Shown piece after piece: positions 1-8,966 of a DNA stretch of 64,000 nucleotides. Below the pieces are notes generated by a model. It did no database searches. It was given only the letters and a program-made list of their open reading frames with translations, and was not told where the DNA came from. Within the stretch, counting starts at the first letter, position 1, and each line of letters begins with the position of its first letter. The DNA lies in assembly GCA_965200895.1 (NCBI GenBank), contig CBDAVM010000001.1, forward strand, positions 2,108,001 through 2,172,000, in the 5' to 3' direction. A program made the position numbers and the translations under genes. The DNA is from WTFV01 sp965200895. GTDB lineage: Bacteria; Acidobacteriota; Vicinamibacteria; Vicinamibacterales; UBA8438.

Positions 1-886
1 GCGCGGGAATGACAATCTCCGACCGGTCGTCCAGATACTTCGCCTCGTAGTCGTAGAACTCCCCGGACGGGATGATTTCGCCCGGCACCGACGCCTCGGG
101 AGCGTCGTTGCCGAGAACGGAACATTCGATCTCCCTCGCCGCCGGTACGGCGATCTCGACGATCAGCTTGTCGTCGAACGTCCATGCCAGGGCCAGGGCC
201 TTGCGGAGACTGTCCGCGTCGGCTGCCCGCGAGACGCCGACGCTCGATCCCAGGTTCGCCGGCTTGACGAACAGGGGGTAATCGAAGTCGGCCTCGACGC
301 GCTCGATCACCCCGTCCGGGTCGGTCTCCCATTCGATGCCGCCGATCACGCAGCCGGGAACGACCGGGAGTCCGTGGGCTCCCAGGAGCACTTTCGCCAC
401 CGCCTTGTCCATGGCGACGGCCGATCCGAGCACACCGGCTCCGACATAGGGGAGGTTCGCCAGTTCCAGGAGTCCCTGCAACGTGCCGTCCTCGCCGAAC
501 GGACCGTGGACGATGGGGAAGACGACGTCGAGGGCGAGCGCGGCCACAATCGCGTGCTCCGCGTCCTGCGCCTCGATGGCCTGCGGCGCCCGGCGGGCGA
601 TGGTGAAGAGCGGCTTCTGCGCCGGGTGGGCGGCCAGATGCGCCTCGATGCCTGCCGCCGCCGGCAGGGCTGTGGTCTCGCGCGAGCGTGCGATTACCGC
701 CGCCGCGGAATCGGTCGACGGCGGATGGTCCGCGACGCGCCAGCGGCCGGACCTGTCGATGAAGAGCGGGACCGGCTCGTAGCGGTCACGGTCGAGCTGG
801 CTGAAGATGGCCGCCGCGGACGCCAGCGAGACTTCGTGCTCGCTCGATCGGCCGCCGTAGATAACTCCGACGCGAAGCCGTCCCAC
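1..886 (-). CDS. ddl: D-alanine--D-alanine ligase, cut by the window edge
   Basis: ATP-grasp ligase of the cytoplasm that makes the D-Ala-D-Ala dipeptide for peptidoglycan stems. About 295 N-terminal residues are visible and the rest lies left of the window. Seen directly: the family N-terminus VGVIYGGRSSEHEVSLAS, the segment PIVHGPFGEDGTLQG, and the ATP-grasp stretch LFVKPANLGSSVGVS with its conserved Lys. The catalytic C-terminal ATP/Mg site is off the edge. I chose GTG at 886 because it places VGRLR just before the conserved VGVIYGG; no strong ribosome binding site precedes it. It diverges from tgt with only about 40 bp between starts, so the two share a regulatory region. A TATACT hexamer 10 nt upstream suggests a very short leader. 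Confidence 0.93.
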   Translation of the reverse strand, partial: MGRLRVGVIYGGRSSEHEVSLASAAAIFSQLDRDRYEPVPLFIDRSGRWRVADHPPSTDSAAAVIARSRETTALPAAAGIEAHLAAHPAQKPLFTIARRAPQAIEAQDAEHAIVAALALDVVFPIVHGPFGEDGTLQGLLELANLPYVGAGVLGSAVAMDKAVAKVLLGAHGLPVVPGCVIGGIEWETDPDGVIERVEADFDYPLFVKPANLGSSVGVSRAADADSLRKALALAWTFDDKLIVEIAVPAAREIECSVLGNDAPEASVPGEIIPSGEFYDYEAKYLDDRSEIVIPA

Positions 887-896
887 AGATGGCGGT

Positions 897-902
897 AGTA
901 TA
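897..902 (-). promoter_or_regulatory. -10-like hexamer upstream of ddl
   Basis: On the minus strand this reads TATACT, ending 10 nt before the ddl GTG. No convincing -35 is seen. The core GTATAC is a palindrome, so the same site could act on the plus strand towards tgt. Confidence 0.35.
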
Positions 903-927
903 CGTGACCGGAGTGACGCAGACGGCC

Positions 928-2103
928 ATGTTCGAGGTGACGGCGAGCGACGGACGCGCTCGCCGGGGTCGGCTCTTCACCCCGCACGGTGCGGTCGAGA
1001 CGCCGGCGTTCATGCCGGTGGGCACGGCCGGTGCGGTCAAGGCGGTGACGCCGCGGGCTCTCGACGCCGCGGGGGCCGGGATCGTCCTCGCCAACACCTA
1101 CCATCTGCACCTGCGGCCGGGCGACGAGCTCATCGCCCGACGGGGCGGGCTGCATCGCTTCATGGGCTGGTCCGGGCCCATCCTGACGGACAGCGGCGGC
1201 TACCAGGTGTTCAGCTTGGCTGCGCGCCGTGTGATCACCGAGGCCGGCGTGCGCTTCCGATCACACCTTGACGGCAGCGAGCACTCCCTGACGCCGGAGA
1301 TCGCCACCGACATTCAGGCGCGGCTCGGCAGCGACGTCGCCATGGCGTTCGACGAGTGCACGCCCTGGCCGGCGACCGTCGACGAAGCGCGCGAGTCGAT
1401 GGAGCGCACCGTGCGCTGGGCCCGGCGTTCGCGGGCCCGGCACGACACGCTGTCCGGAGCGCCGGTCGGCGCCGGGGTCGCCATGACGACTCCGGGTCAG
1501 CTTCAGTTCGGCATCGTGCAGGGCGGCATGTATCCGGCGCTGCGCGAGCGCAGCGCGCGCGAGACCATCGAGCTCGGCTTCCACGCCTACGCGATCGGAG
1601 GGCTGAGTGTCGGCGAGCCGCCGCCGGTGATGTACGACGTGGCCGGGAGCACGGCGGCGCTGCTCCCGGCCGACCGGCCGCGGTACCTGATGGGGGTCGG
1701 CATGCCCGATGACCTGGTCGAGTCGGTGGCTCGCGGCATCGACCTGTTCGACTGCGTGCTGCCGACCCGCAACGCGCGCAACGGACAGCTCTTCACCCGC
1801 AACGGGCCGCTCTCCATCCGGGCGGCCGCATACGCGGAGGACGACGGCCCGGTTGACCCGGAGTGCGCGTGTTATACGTGCGGCCACTTCTCGCGGGCCT
1901 ACCTGCGGCACCTGCACGTGGCGAAGGAGATGACCGGCGCGGTGCTCGCCACAGTGCACAATCTGCACTTCTACCTTGACACGATGCGGCGGATCAGGGA
2001 CGCTATCCAGTCGGGCGGTTTCGAGCGGTTCCGGCAAGCCTTCCACCACACGTACTGCCGCCGGCAGAGGCCGGAATTCCCGGAAGCCCAGGCGCATCAA
2101 TGA
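928..2103 (+). CDS. tgt: Queuine tRNA-ribosyltransferase (bacterial tRNA-guanine transglycosylase)
   Basis: Exchanges guanine 34 of GUN-anticodon tRNAs for preQ1 in queuosine synthesis. About 391 residues, normal for the family. Seen: ILTDSGGYQVFSL near the N-terminus, FGIVQGG, YAIGGLSVGE, YLMGVG, the nucleophile region LFDCVLPTRNARNGQLFT, and the zinc site C-x-C-x2-C followed by a His near the C-terminus (ECACYTCGHF, then HNLHFY). The start at 928 gives MFEVTASDGRARRGRL, which lines up with the usual family start and has GGAG about 15 nt upstream; an in-frame ATG at 889 is possible but would run close to ddl. Its stop overlaps the yajC start (ATGA). The tgt-yajC-secD-secF order is a classic bacterial arrangement, which supports the whole block. 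Confidence 0.97.
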   Translation: MFEVTASDGRARRGRLFTPHGAVETPAFMPVGTAGAVKAVTPRALDAAGAGIVLANTYHLHLRPGDELIARRGGLHRFMGWSGPILTDSGGYQVFSLAARRVITEAGVRFRSHLDGSEHSLTPEIATDIQARLGSDVAMAFDECTPWPATVDEARESMERTVRWARRSRARHDTLSGAPVGAGVAMTTPGQLQFGIVQGGMYPALRERSARETIELGFHAYAIGGLSVGEPPPVMYDVAGSTAALLPADRPRYLMGVGMPDDLVESVARGIDLFDCVLPTRNARNGQLFTRNGPLSIRAAAYAEDDGPVDPECACYTCGHFSRAYLRHLHVAKEMTGAVLATVHNLHFYLDTMRRIRDAIQSGGFERFRQAFHHTYCRRQRPEFPEAQAHQ

Positions 2104-2447
2104 GTCCGCACGCAATCGACGAGCTGTTCGCCATGGCCCAGCCGGCCGGTCAGCAGCCCGGGCCGTTCATCCAGTTCCTCCCGCTGATTCTGATCCTCGG
2201 CATCTTCTACGTGATCATCTGGTTGCCGATGAAGCGGCGCCAGCGGAAGATCCAGGAGTTCCAGACCGCGCTGAAGGTGGGGGAGAAGATCGTCACGACG
2301 AGCGGCATCTACGGTTCGATCACGAAGCTGCACGACCGATCCGTGCAGATACAGATTGCCGACCGGGTGCGTATCGAGATCGCGCGCAGCGCCATCGGCG
2401 GCTATCAGGGCCAGGATCCCGTGGTGCAGGACGGGAGCGGCTCGTAG
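2100..2447 (+). CDS. yajC: Sec translocon accessory subunit YajC
   Basis: Small inner-membrane partner of SecD and SecF in the holo-translocon. 115 residues. One membrane segment (about residues 24-41, FIQFLPLILILGIFYVIIW) is followed by the basic LPMKRRQRKIQEFQ and the conserved GEKIVTTSGIYGSI core, which are the YajC signatures. The N-terminal part is Gln/Pro-rich, common in this family. It overlaps the tgt stop by 4 bp and lies 8 bp before secD, so it is translationally linked to both. Confidence 0.95.
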   Translation: MSPHAIDELFAMAQPAGQQPGPFIQFLPLILILGIFYVIIWLPMKRRQRKIQEFQTALKVGEKIVTTSGIYGSITKLHDRSVQIQIADRVRIEIARSAIGGYQGQDPVVQDGSGS

Positions 2448-2455
2448 GGGACGTC

Positions 2456-4015
2456 ATGAAGCAGAACCTGCAGTGGAAACTGCTCGGAATCGTGGCGGTT
2501 ACCGCGCTTGCGGTCTGGGGGGTCTACCCGCCGGCCGACCAGATCCGGCTCGGCCTCGACCTGAGCGGCGGCGCGCACCTCGTGCTGCGGGTGGAGACCG
2601 GCGACGCGCTGCAGGTGGAGACCGAGACGGCCGCCGAGCAGCTCGACGAACAGATGTCCCTCCAGGGGATGGAGGCGGCGACCGTGATTCCGAGCGACGC
2701 CACCACGATCCGGGTCGAGGGGATCGCGGGTGAGCGCGACGCCGCATTCCGCCAGTTGTCGGACGAGCGGCTGGCCGCGTCCTACGACCGCGAGCCGGGT
2801 GCGGGAGGGACCTACACGTTTCGCATGCGAGGGCCCGTGGCCTCGTCCCTGCGGGAGGAGGCGGTGCGCCAGGCGCTCCAGACCATCGAGCGGCGGGTCA
2901 ACGAGCTGGGCGTGTCCGAACCGATCGTGGCCCCGCACGGGATCGGGGGCGACCAGATTCTCGTCCAGCTTCCCGGAGTCTCCGACGTGGCGCGCGCGAA
3001 GGCGCTGATCCGCTCGACATCGCTCCTCGAGCTGAAGCTCGTCGAGGAAGGACCCGCGGTGAGCCGCGAGGCGCTGTTGCAGACGAGGAACGGGGTGGTG
3101 CCGCCGGACATGGAGGTCGTGACCCAGCCGGGAGGAGCGACCGGCGGATCGATCGAGCCGGCCTATTACCTGGTGCGTCGCGTGGCCGCGGTGACGGGCC
3201 GCGATCTGCGCAACGCGCGCCCGTCGCTCGACGAGTTCAACCAGCCGGCGGTGAGCTTCACTCTCAATCGCGAGGGCGCCGGCAAGATGGGCGACATCAC
3301 CAGCGCCAACATCGGCCGCGGGCTGGCGATCATCCTCGACGGGCAGGTGCGGTCGGCGCCGACCATCCAGGGCAGAATCACCGACAGCGGCCAGATCACG
3401 GGCGTCTCCCAGCAGGAGGCCGAGGACCTGCAGATCACGTTGCGGTCCGGCGCCCTGCCGGCGTCGCTGACCTACCTGGAGGAACGGACCGTCGGTCCGA
3501 CGCTCGGCGCCGATTCGATTCGCGCCGGGGTCGCCGCTTCCATCGCCGGGCTCGTGCTGGTGGCGATCTTCATGCTGGGGTACTACAAGCTGGCCGGCAT
3601 CAACGCGGTGGTCGCGGTGGTGCTGAACCTGCTGATTCTGATGGCCTGCATGGCCTACATCGAGGCGGTGCTGACGCTGCCGGGCATCGCGGGTCTCATT
3701 CTGACCATCGGTATCGGCGTCGACTCCAACGTGCTGATCTTCGAACGCATCAAGGAGGAGCTGCGCTCGGCCAAGAGCGTGCGGTCGGCGGTGGCGGCCG
3801 GTTTCGACCGTGTGCTGCTGACGATCATCGACACCCATGTCGCGTCGCTGATTGCGGCGGCCTTCCTGTTCCAGTTCGGTTCCGGCCCCATCAAGGGGTT
3901 CGCGACCACGTTGTTCTTCGGTCTCGTGTCGAACGTGTTCACGGCAGTCTTCGTTTCCCGGTCGCTGTTCGAGACCGTACTGTCGCGTCGCCGCGTCGCG
4001 ACGCTGAGCATCTGA
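2456..4015 (+). CDS. secD: Protein translocase subunit SecD
   Basis: Proton-motive-force-linked SecDF component that pulls exported proteins through SecYEG on the periplasmic side. 519 residues. Seen: an N-terminal membrane helix (residues 7-23), the D1 motif LGLDLSGGAHLVL, a large periplasmic domain containing RRVNELGVSEP, and a C-terminal block of about five membrane helices with LILTIGIGVDSNVLIFERIKEE. ATG at 2456 has AGGGG just upstream and yields MKQNLQWK. The reading frame is open far upstream, but that part overlaps tgt and yajC and looks random. One base separates its stop from the secF start. Confidence 0.97.
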   Translation: MKQNLQWKLLGIVAVTALAVWGVYPPADQIRLGLDLSGGAHLVLRVETGDALQVETETAAEQLDEQMSLQGMEAATVIPSDATTIRVEGIAGERDAAFRQLSDERLAASYDREPGAGGTYTFRMRGPVASSLREEAVRQALQTIERRVNELGVSEPIVAPHGIGGDQILVQLPGVSDVARAKALIRSTSLLELKLVEEGPAVSREALLQTRNGVVPPDMEVVTQPGGATGGSIEPAYYLVRRVAAVTGRDLRNARPSLDEFNQPAVSFTLNREGAGKMGDITSANIGRGLAIILDGQVRSAPTIQGRITDSGQITGVSQQEAEDLQITLRSGALPASLTYLEERTVGPTLGADSIRAGVAASIAGLVLVAIFMLGYYKLAGINAVVAVVLNLLILMACMAYIEAVLTLPGIAGLILTIGIGVDSNVLIFERIKEELRSAKSVRSAVAAGFDRVLLTIIDTHVASLIAAAFLFQFGSGPIKGFATTLFFGLVSNVFTAVFVSRSLFETVLSRRRVATLSI

Positions 4016-4016
4016 G

Positions 4017-5015
4017 ATGGCGTTTTTCAAGCAGCCGCGCATCGATTTTGTGGCCCGCCGCTGGCAGGCGTTCGGCCTGTCGGCGCTGGTCGTGGCGGCG
4101 GGCATCGTGGTGCTGGTCATGCGCGGCGGGCTGCCGCTGGGGATCGACTTCTCCGGCGGTTCGCTGATCGTGCTGCAGTTCGGGCAGCCGACCGGGGAGG
4201 GAGCCGTCCGCGACGCCCTCGCCAGCGTGGAGGAGAAGGTCGTCCAGCAGTACGGCGACCCGGACGCCAACGAGGTCCTGGTCCGCCTTCCGCTGGCCGG
4301 TCCGGAAGTGGGCACGAGCCTGGAGGCCGGCGCGAACGAGGTCATCGACGCGCTGCGCGCCAGCAGTCTCGGCGAATTCGAGGTCATCAGCCAGGAGCTG
4401 GTTGGTCCCGTCATCGGCGAGGAGCTGCAGCGCCGCGGCGTCAACGCGTTCGTCTTCGCGATGGCGGGCATCCTCGTCTACATCGGCCTGCGGTTTCGCT
4501 TCAGCTTCGCGGTCGGCGCCATCGTCGCCGTGGTTCACGACATCGCCGTGACGCTCTCGCTGCTGACGTTCTTCGGCTACGAGCTGTCGCTCAACGTCGT
4601 CGCCGCCATGCTCACCATCACCGGCTATTCGGTCAACGACTCGATCGTCGTCTTCGACCGCGTGCGGGAGAACCTGCGGATGATGCGGCGGGACACCTTC
4701 GCCCGGCTCGTGAACACCAGCATCAACCAGACGTTGGCGCGCACCGTAATCACGTCGTGCACGACGGGAGTCGCGGTTCTGGCGCTGTTCGTGCTGGGTG
4801 GCGAGGTGCTGCGCGGTTTCGCGTTCACCATGCTGGTCGGTGTCTTCAGCGGCACCTACTCGACGATTTTCGTGGCGGCGATGATTGCGATCGCCATTAC
4901 GGAACGGCGTAGCGCCAGGGTGCAGCGGGCGGTGAAGGCGGTGGCGGAGGAAACGCCGCCGCAGGCGCCGCCCCAGCGCTCCCGGCGGCGCTCCCGGCGG
5001 GCGCGGGCGTCCTGA
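4017..5015 (+). CDS. secF: Protein translocase subunit SecF
   Basis: Membrane partner of SecD. 332 residues, including the F1 motif GIDFSGGSLIVLQF, a short periplasmic domain, and the helix bundle with ITGYSVNDSIVVFDRVRENL and INQTLARTVITS, both typical of SecF. The C-terminal 30 residues are a basic, Arg-rich cytoplasmic tail. It starts 1 bp after secD, so the pair is almost certainly translated together. Separate SecD and SecF, rather than a fusion, is the common Gram-negative arrangement. Confidence 0.97.
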   Translation: MAFFKQPRIDFVARRWQAFGLSALVVAAGIVVLVMRGGLPLGIDFSGGSLIVLQFGQPTGEGAVRDALASVEEKVVQQYGDPDANEVLVRLPLAGPEVGTSLEAGANEVIDALRASSLGEFEVISQELVGPVIGEELQRRGVNAFVFAMAGILVYIGLRFRFSFAVGAIVAVVHDIAVTLSLLTFFGYELSLNVVAAMLTITGYSVNDSIVVFDRVRENLRMMRRDTFARLVNTSINQTLARTVITSCTTGVAVLALFVLGGEVLRGFAFTMLVGVFSGTYSTIFVAAMIAIAITERRSARVQRAVKAVAEETPPQAPPQRSRRRSRRARAS

Positions 5016-5050
5016 GCAGGGGGCGGCGTGCAGCAGACTGTTGGAGAGGG

Positions 5051-5908
5051 TTGGTTGGGTTCAAGCCGGATGTTCCGCTGCTCGGCCCCGTGAACGCACT
5101 GGAAGCCGCGTTGCTCGGCACGCTGCAGGGGCTGACCGAGTTCCTGCCGCTATCGAGTTCAGCGCATCTGCTGATCGCTCGGGCCTTCTTCGGTTGGGAC
5201 ACGGAGGCCAGGTTCGGCTTGGCGTTCGATGTGGCGTGCCATCTCGGCACGTTGCTTGCTGTCGTGGCCTACTATCGCCGCGACGTGGCGGAGTTGGCGC
5301 GGACTGCCGTGGTTCCGCGTACGTGGCTCGGGGGACCGGGGAGGTCGGCAGCACTCGTGCGTTCGATTGCAGTCGGGACCATTCCGATTGGCGTTGTCGG
5401 CGTTGTTGCGGGCGATTTCCTGACCGGCGCGTTGCGCACCGTGACGGTCGCGGGCGCAAGCCTCGTGGTGGGCGCCGTTCTCATGCTGGCGGCCGAGCGT
5501 GTCGGCTCGCGGAAGCGCGACGAGACGGCGCTGAGCCCGTGGGAGGCGTTGGGACTCGGCTTTGCCCAGGCGTCGGCCCTCATCCCGGGTGTATCGAGGT
5601 CGGGCGCCGTGCTGGTCGTCGCGATGTTCCTCGGTGTGCGCCGCGAGCGCGCGGCGCGGTTCGCCTTCCTGCTCGGCATGCCGACGATTCTGGCCGCGGG
5701 CGGGAAGGCGTTGTTCGACCTTGCGGCACAGGGAATACCGTCCGCCGATCTGGCGCTTCTCGCCGTGGGTGCGGTTTCGTCGGCGGGAGTCGGATACGGC
5801 GCGGTGAAGTACTTCATGCGCTACGTTTCGCGTCATTCGCTCGACCCGTTCGCCGCCTACCGCGTCGTACTCGGGGCCGCGGCCCTGGCATGGGCGGCTG
5901 CTTCGTGA
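5051..5908 (+). CDS. uppP: Undecaprenyl-diphosphate phosphatase (UppP/BacA)
   Basis: Integral membrane enzyme that dephosphorylates undecaprenyl pyrophosphate to recycle the lipid carrier of cell-wall synthesis; its overproduction is known to give bacitracin resistance. About 285 residues. Seen: the first catalytic motif LQGLTEFLPLSSSAHL and the second LIPGVSRSGAVL, with about eight hydrophobic helices. The start is uncertain. TTG at 5051 has GGAGAGGG immediately upstream; GTG at 5090 gives MNALEAALLGTLQG, closer to the usual family start. It lies 35 bp after secF and its stop is overlapped by a possible GTG start of the next gene, so it belongs to the envelope operon. Confidence 0.95.
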   Translation: MVGFKPDVPLLGPVNALEAALLGTLQGLTEFLPLSSSAHLLIARAFFGWDTEARFGLAFDVACHLGTLLAVVAYYRRDVAELARTAVVPRTWLGGPGRSAALVRSIAVGTIPIGVVGVVAGDFLTGALRTVTVAGASLVVGAVLMLAAERVGSRKRDETALSPWEALGLGFAQASALIPGVSRSGAVLVVAMFLGVRRERAARFAFLLGMPTILAAGGKALFDLAAQGIPSADLALLAVGAVSSAGVGYGAVKYFMRYVSRHSLDPFAAYRVVLGAAALAWAAAS

Positions 5909-5922
5909 CCGGACGCAGACCG

Positions 5923-6528
5923 ATGCAGTGGCTGCGACGCAATCTGATCGCCGGGTTCGTCGTGATCGTGCCGCTGGTGATCAGCGTGGCGGCGTTCGTC
6001 TGGCTGTTTCAGTTCATCGACGGTGTGATGGGGCCGGTGTACGTGCGGTGGATCGGGCGTGAGATCCCCGGGTTCGGGCTCGCGACGCTCCTTCTGCTCG
6101 TGGTGTCGGTGGGGACGTTCGCGACCAACGTGCTCGGCGCCCGGCTTCTCCGACGGGGTGAGGCCTGGCTGATGAAGCTGCCGGTGTTCCGCGGCATCTA
6201 CGCGCCGGTCAAGCAGCTCGTGGAGGCCTTCTCGCCGGACAACCAGCTCAGCTTCAAGCGGGTCGTGCTCGTCGACGACCCCAGGCGCGGCCTGGTGCTG
6301 GGTTTCCTGACCAAGGAGTTCACGATCGAGGGACAGGAAGACGCGGGAGTGCACGTCGCCGTATACGTGCCCACCAACCACGTCTACTTCGGGGACGTTC
6401 ACATCTATCCGCGCAAGGTCGTGTCCTTTCCGTCGCTGACCGTGCAGGAAGGGCTGCAGGTGTTCCTCACCGGCGGCATGGCGCTGGCCGAGCGCCTTGA
6501 GATCGAGGAGGAACGGCGGCAGGGTTGA
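5923..6528 (+). CDS. DUF502 family inner-membrane protein
   Basis: 201-residue membrane protein of unknown function. Two N-terminal membrane helices (about residues 8-30 and 50-70) are followed by a conserved soluble region with LPVFRGIYAPVKQLVEAF, VVLVDDPRRG, LGFLTKEF and VAVYVPTNH, which are hallmarks of the DUF502 family. I chose ATG 5923, giving MQWLRRNLIAGF; a GTG at 5905 overlapping the uppP stop is equally possible and adds six residues. The family is widespread in Gram-negative bacteria and plants, and no reaction is established. The operon position after uppP suggests an envelope role, but that is inference only. Confidence 0.88.
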   Translation: MQWLRRNLIAGFVVIVPLVISVAAFVWLFQFIDGVMGPVYVRWIGREIPGFGLATLLLLVVSVGTFATNVLGARLLRRGEAWLMKLPVFRGIYAPVKQLVEAFSPDNQLSFKRVVLVDDPRRGLVLGFLTKEFTIEGQEDAGVHVAVYVPTNHVYFGDVHIYPRKVVSFPSLTVQEGLQVFLTGGMALAERLEIEEERRQG

Positions 6529-6597
6529 ACTGCGGGCCCGCCAGGTCGACGGTTCTGAACGGTGGTCGACAAGCGCCACCATGCTGTAGAGGGGTGA

Positions 6598-8706
6598 ATG
6601 GAGCAGCAACTGTACTATGTGCTCGGGTTCGGGATGCCGGTCGCGGCGGCGGCCTTCGCGTTCTTTCTGATCAACCGGATCAACGCTCACGAGCCGGGGA
6701 CCGAGCGGATGCAGCGTATCGCCGCGCTGATCCGCAGCGGCGCCATGGCGTTCCTGAAGACGGAGTACACCGTGCTGGCCGCCTTCGTCAGCGTCATGTT
6801 CATCGTGCTCGTGACGTTGCTGCCGGGCGACTCGCTGTTGACCGGGGTCGCTTTCCTGGCCGGCGCGGTGCTGTCGGCCACCGCCGGGTGGATCGGCATG
6901 CGTACGGCCACCGGCGCGGCGGTGCGGACCACGCACGCGGCGACGACGAGTCTCTCCAGTGCGCTGGGGGTCGCCTTCTCGAGCGGGGCGGTGATGGGCC
7001 TGACCGTCGTCGCGCTCGGCACGCTCGGCATCGCTCTTCTCTACTACCTGTACGGAGGGCTGAGCGGTGCGGGGAGGAGCGCGGTCGAGTCGCTGTTCGG
7101 CTTTTCCCTGGGCGCGTCTTCGATCGCGCTGTTCGCCCGTGTCGGCGGCGGCATCTATACGAAGGCGGCGGACGTGGCCGGCGACCTGTCCGGCAAGGTG
7201 GAGGCGGGAATTCCGGAGGACGACCCGCGCAACCCGGCCACGATCGCCGACAACGTGGGCGACAACGTGGGTGACGTCGCCGGCATGGGGGCTGACCTGT
7301 TCGAGTCGTACGTCGGCAGCATCATCTCCTCCATCGCGCTCGCCTGGGCGCTGACCGCGCCGGCGGCCAACGCGTTGTGGGGCGTGGACGAGACGGCGTT
7401 CGGCGAGCTGCAGGCGGCGCTGGTGGTCTTTCCGATTCTCCTGGCCGGCGTCGGCATCCTTTCCTCGATGCTCGGCACGTTCGCCGTGAACACCGACGAC
7501 GAGGCGAGGATCGGCAGCGCCCTCGAGCGCGGTCTGCTCGTCGCGTCGGTGCTCGTGTTCGCCGGGGCCGGGGGGCTCGTGGCGGTGCTCGCCCTCCCGT
7601 TGCCGGTGCTCTGGTGCGTCGTGGCCGGCGTGGTCGCCGGCGTGGCGATCGGCCGCGTCACCGAGTACTACACCGGGAAGGACAAGCCGCCGGCCCACCG
7701 CATCGCGCAGCAGTCCGAGACGGGGCCGGCCACCAACATCATTGCCGGTCTCGGCGTGGGGATGATGTCGTGCGCGATCCCCATCCTGATCATCTGCCTG
7801 GCGATCTACCTGAGCTTCTCGCTTGCGGAGCTCTACGGGATCGCGATAGCCGCGGTCGGGATGCTCTCGACGCTGGGGATCAGCCTCGGCGTCGACGCCT
7901 ACGGACCGGTCGCCGACAACGCGGGGGGGATCGCCGAGATGAGCGGTCGCGAAGCGTTCGTGCGCGAGCGCACTGACGCTCTCGACGCGGTCGGCAACAC
8001 GACGGCGGCGATGGGCAAGGGATTCGCCATCGGATCGGCGGCCCTGACCGCGCTCGCCCTGTTCAGCACGTTCCGGGCGACGGCCGACGCCGCGGTCGCC
8101 GAGGCGGGCGGTGCGGCCGCCTTCGAGCCGCGCCTGCTGAGCCTCGCGCTCGACAACCCGAACGTCCTGCTCGGCATGCTGCTGGGCGGCATGCTGCCGT
8201 TCCTGTTCTCGGCCCTGACGATGAACGCGGTGGGCCGGTCGGCCAACGACATGATCGAGGAGGTCCGCCGGCAGTTCCGCGAGATCAAGGGGCTTCTCGA
8301 GGGCGAGGCGGAGCCCGACTCGGCGCGCTGCGTGGAGATCTCGACCCGCTCGGCGATTCGCGAGATGGTGGCTCCCGGTCTGATCGCCGTGCTGGCGCCG
8401 GTGCTGACCGGCTTCCTGCTCGGCGTGTCGGGGCTCGGGGGGCTGCTGGCCGGCGCGCTCGTCACCGGCGTGCTGATGGCCCTGATGATGGCGAATGCAG
8501 GCGGCGTCTGGGACAATGCCAAGAAATACATCGAGGAGGGGCACCACGGCGGGAAGGGGTCGGAGCCGCACAAGGCGGCGGTCATCGGCGACACGGTCGG
8601 CGACCCGTTCAAGGACACGTCGGGGCCGAGTCTGAACATTCTCATCAAGCTGATGACCATCGTCGCCGTCATCTTCGCGCCGCTCGTGGTCCTGTGGATG
8701 CAGTAG
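6598..8706 (+). CDS. hppA: Membrane-bound, K+-dependent ion-pumping pyrophosphatase
   Basis: Couples hydrolysis of pyrophosphate to H+ or Na+ export across the inner membrane. 702 residues with about 16 hydrophobic helices. Seen: the substrate loop GGGIYTKAADVAGDLSGKVE, the acidic DDPRNPATIADNVGDNVGDV, and the C-terminal HKAAVIGDTVGDPFKDTSGP. The diagnostic region reads GNTTAAMGKGF. An Ala where K+-independent enzymes carry Lys marks the K+-dependent subfamily (established rule). Whether the pumped ion is Na+ or H+ cannot be read with confidence. ATG 6598 has GAGGGG closely upstream. It is the last gene of the rightward block; about 260 bp without a gene follow. Confidence 0.96.
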   Translation: MEQQLYYVLGFGMPVAAAAFAFFLINRINAHEPGTERMQRIAALIRSGAMAFLKTEYTVLAAFVSVMFIVLVTLLPGDSLLTGVAFLAGAVLSATAGWIGMRTATGAAVRTTHAATTSLSSALGVAFSSGAVMGLTVVALGTLGIALLYYLYGGLSGAGRSAVESLFGFSLGASSIALFARVGGGIYTKAADVAGDLSGKVEAGIPEDDPRNPATIADNVGDNVGDVAGMGADLFESYVGSIISSIALAWALTAPAANALWGVDETAFGELQAALVVFPILLAGVGILSSMLGTFAVNTDDEARIGSALERGLLVASVLVFAGAGGLVAVLALPLPVLWCVVAGVVAGVAIGRVTEYYTGKDKPPAHRIAQQSETGPATNIIAGLGVGMMSCAIPILIICLAIYLSFSLAELYGIAIAAVGMLSTLGISLGVDAYGPVADNAGGIAEMSGREAFVRERTDALDAVGNTTAAMGKGFAIGSAALTALALFSTFRATADAAVAEAGGAAAFEPRLLSLALDNPNVLLGMLLGGMLPFLFSALTMNAVGRSANDMIEEVRRQFREIKGLLEGEAEPDSARCVEISTRSAIREMVAPGLIAVLAPVLTGFLLGVSGLGGLLAGALVTGVLMALMMANAGGVWDNAKKYIEEGHHGGKGSEPHKAAVIGDTVGDPFKDTSGPSLNILIKLMTIVAVIFAPLVVLWMQ

Positions 8707-8889
8707 GAGAGTTGACGCCCTGTTGCCGGACGGTTAAGATGCCGCACCTTTGCGCAGCGCCGCAGGCGATCGATGGTCGGCGGCCGCCGGGATCTGCCGG
8801 CATGGTGTCGGGGGGGAGGGCTCGCTGGCTGGTCCGATTTCGCGCATTCGGTGTCTAACATCCTGTGAGCGGGGATGTGGTTCGGCTCG

Positions 8890-8917
8890 TTGACACGGAG
8901 TAGCGGCCTGCTATAAT
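8890..8917 (+). promoter_or_regulatory. Strong sigma70-type promoter of the tonB-exbBD operon
   Basis: TTGACA at 8890-8895 and TATAAT at 8912-8917 with a 16-bp spacer match the consensus exactly in both hexamers. The predicted transcript start near 8924 gives a leader of roughly 43 nt before the tonB GTG, which has AGGAGG 6 nt upstream. The rest of 8707-8966 holds nothing I recognise. Confidence 0.85.
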
Positions 8918-8966
8918 CGGCGCCTTCGACCCGGCGTCCGAACATCGGCGGGCCAGGAGGCGTGCT

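Noticed and set aside
5857..8571. 900-codon minus-strand frame opposite hppA
   Set aside because: Low-complexity Arg/His/Gln composition, no domain, and hppA on the plus strand is complete and conserved.
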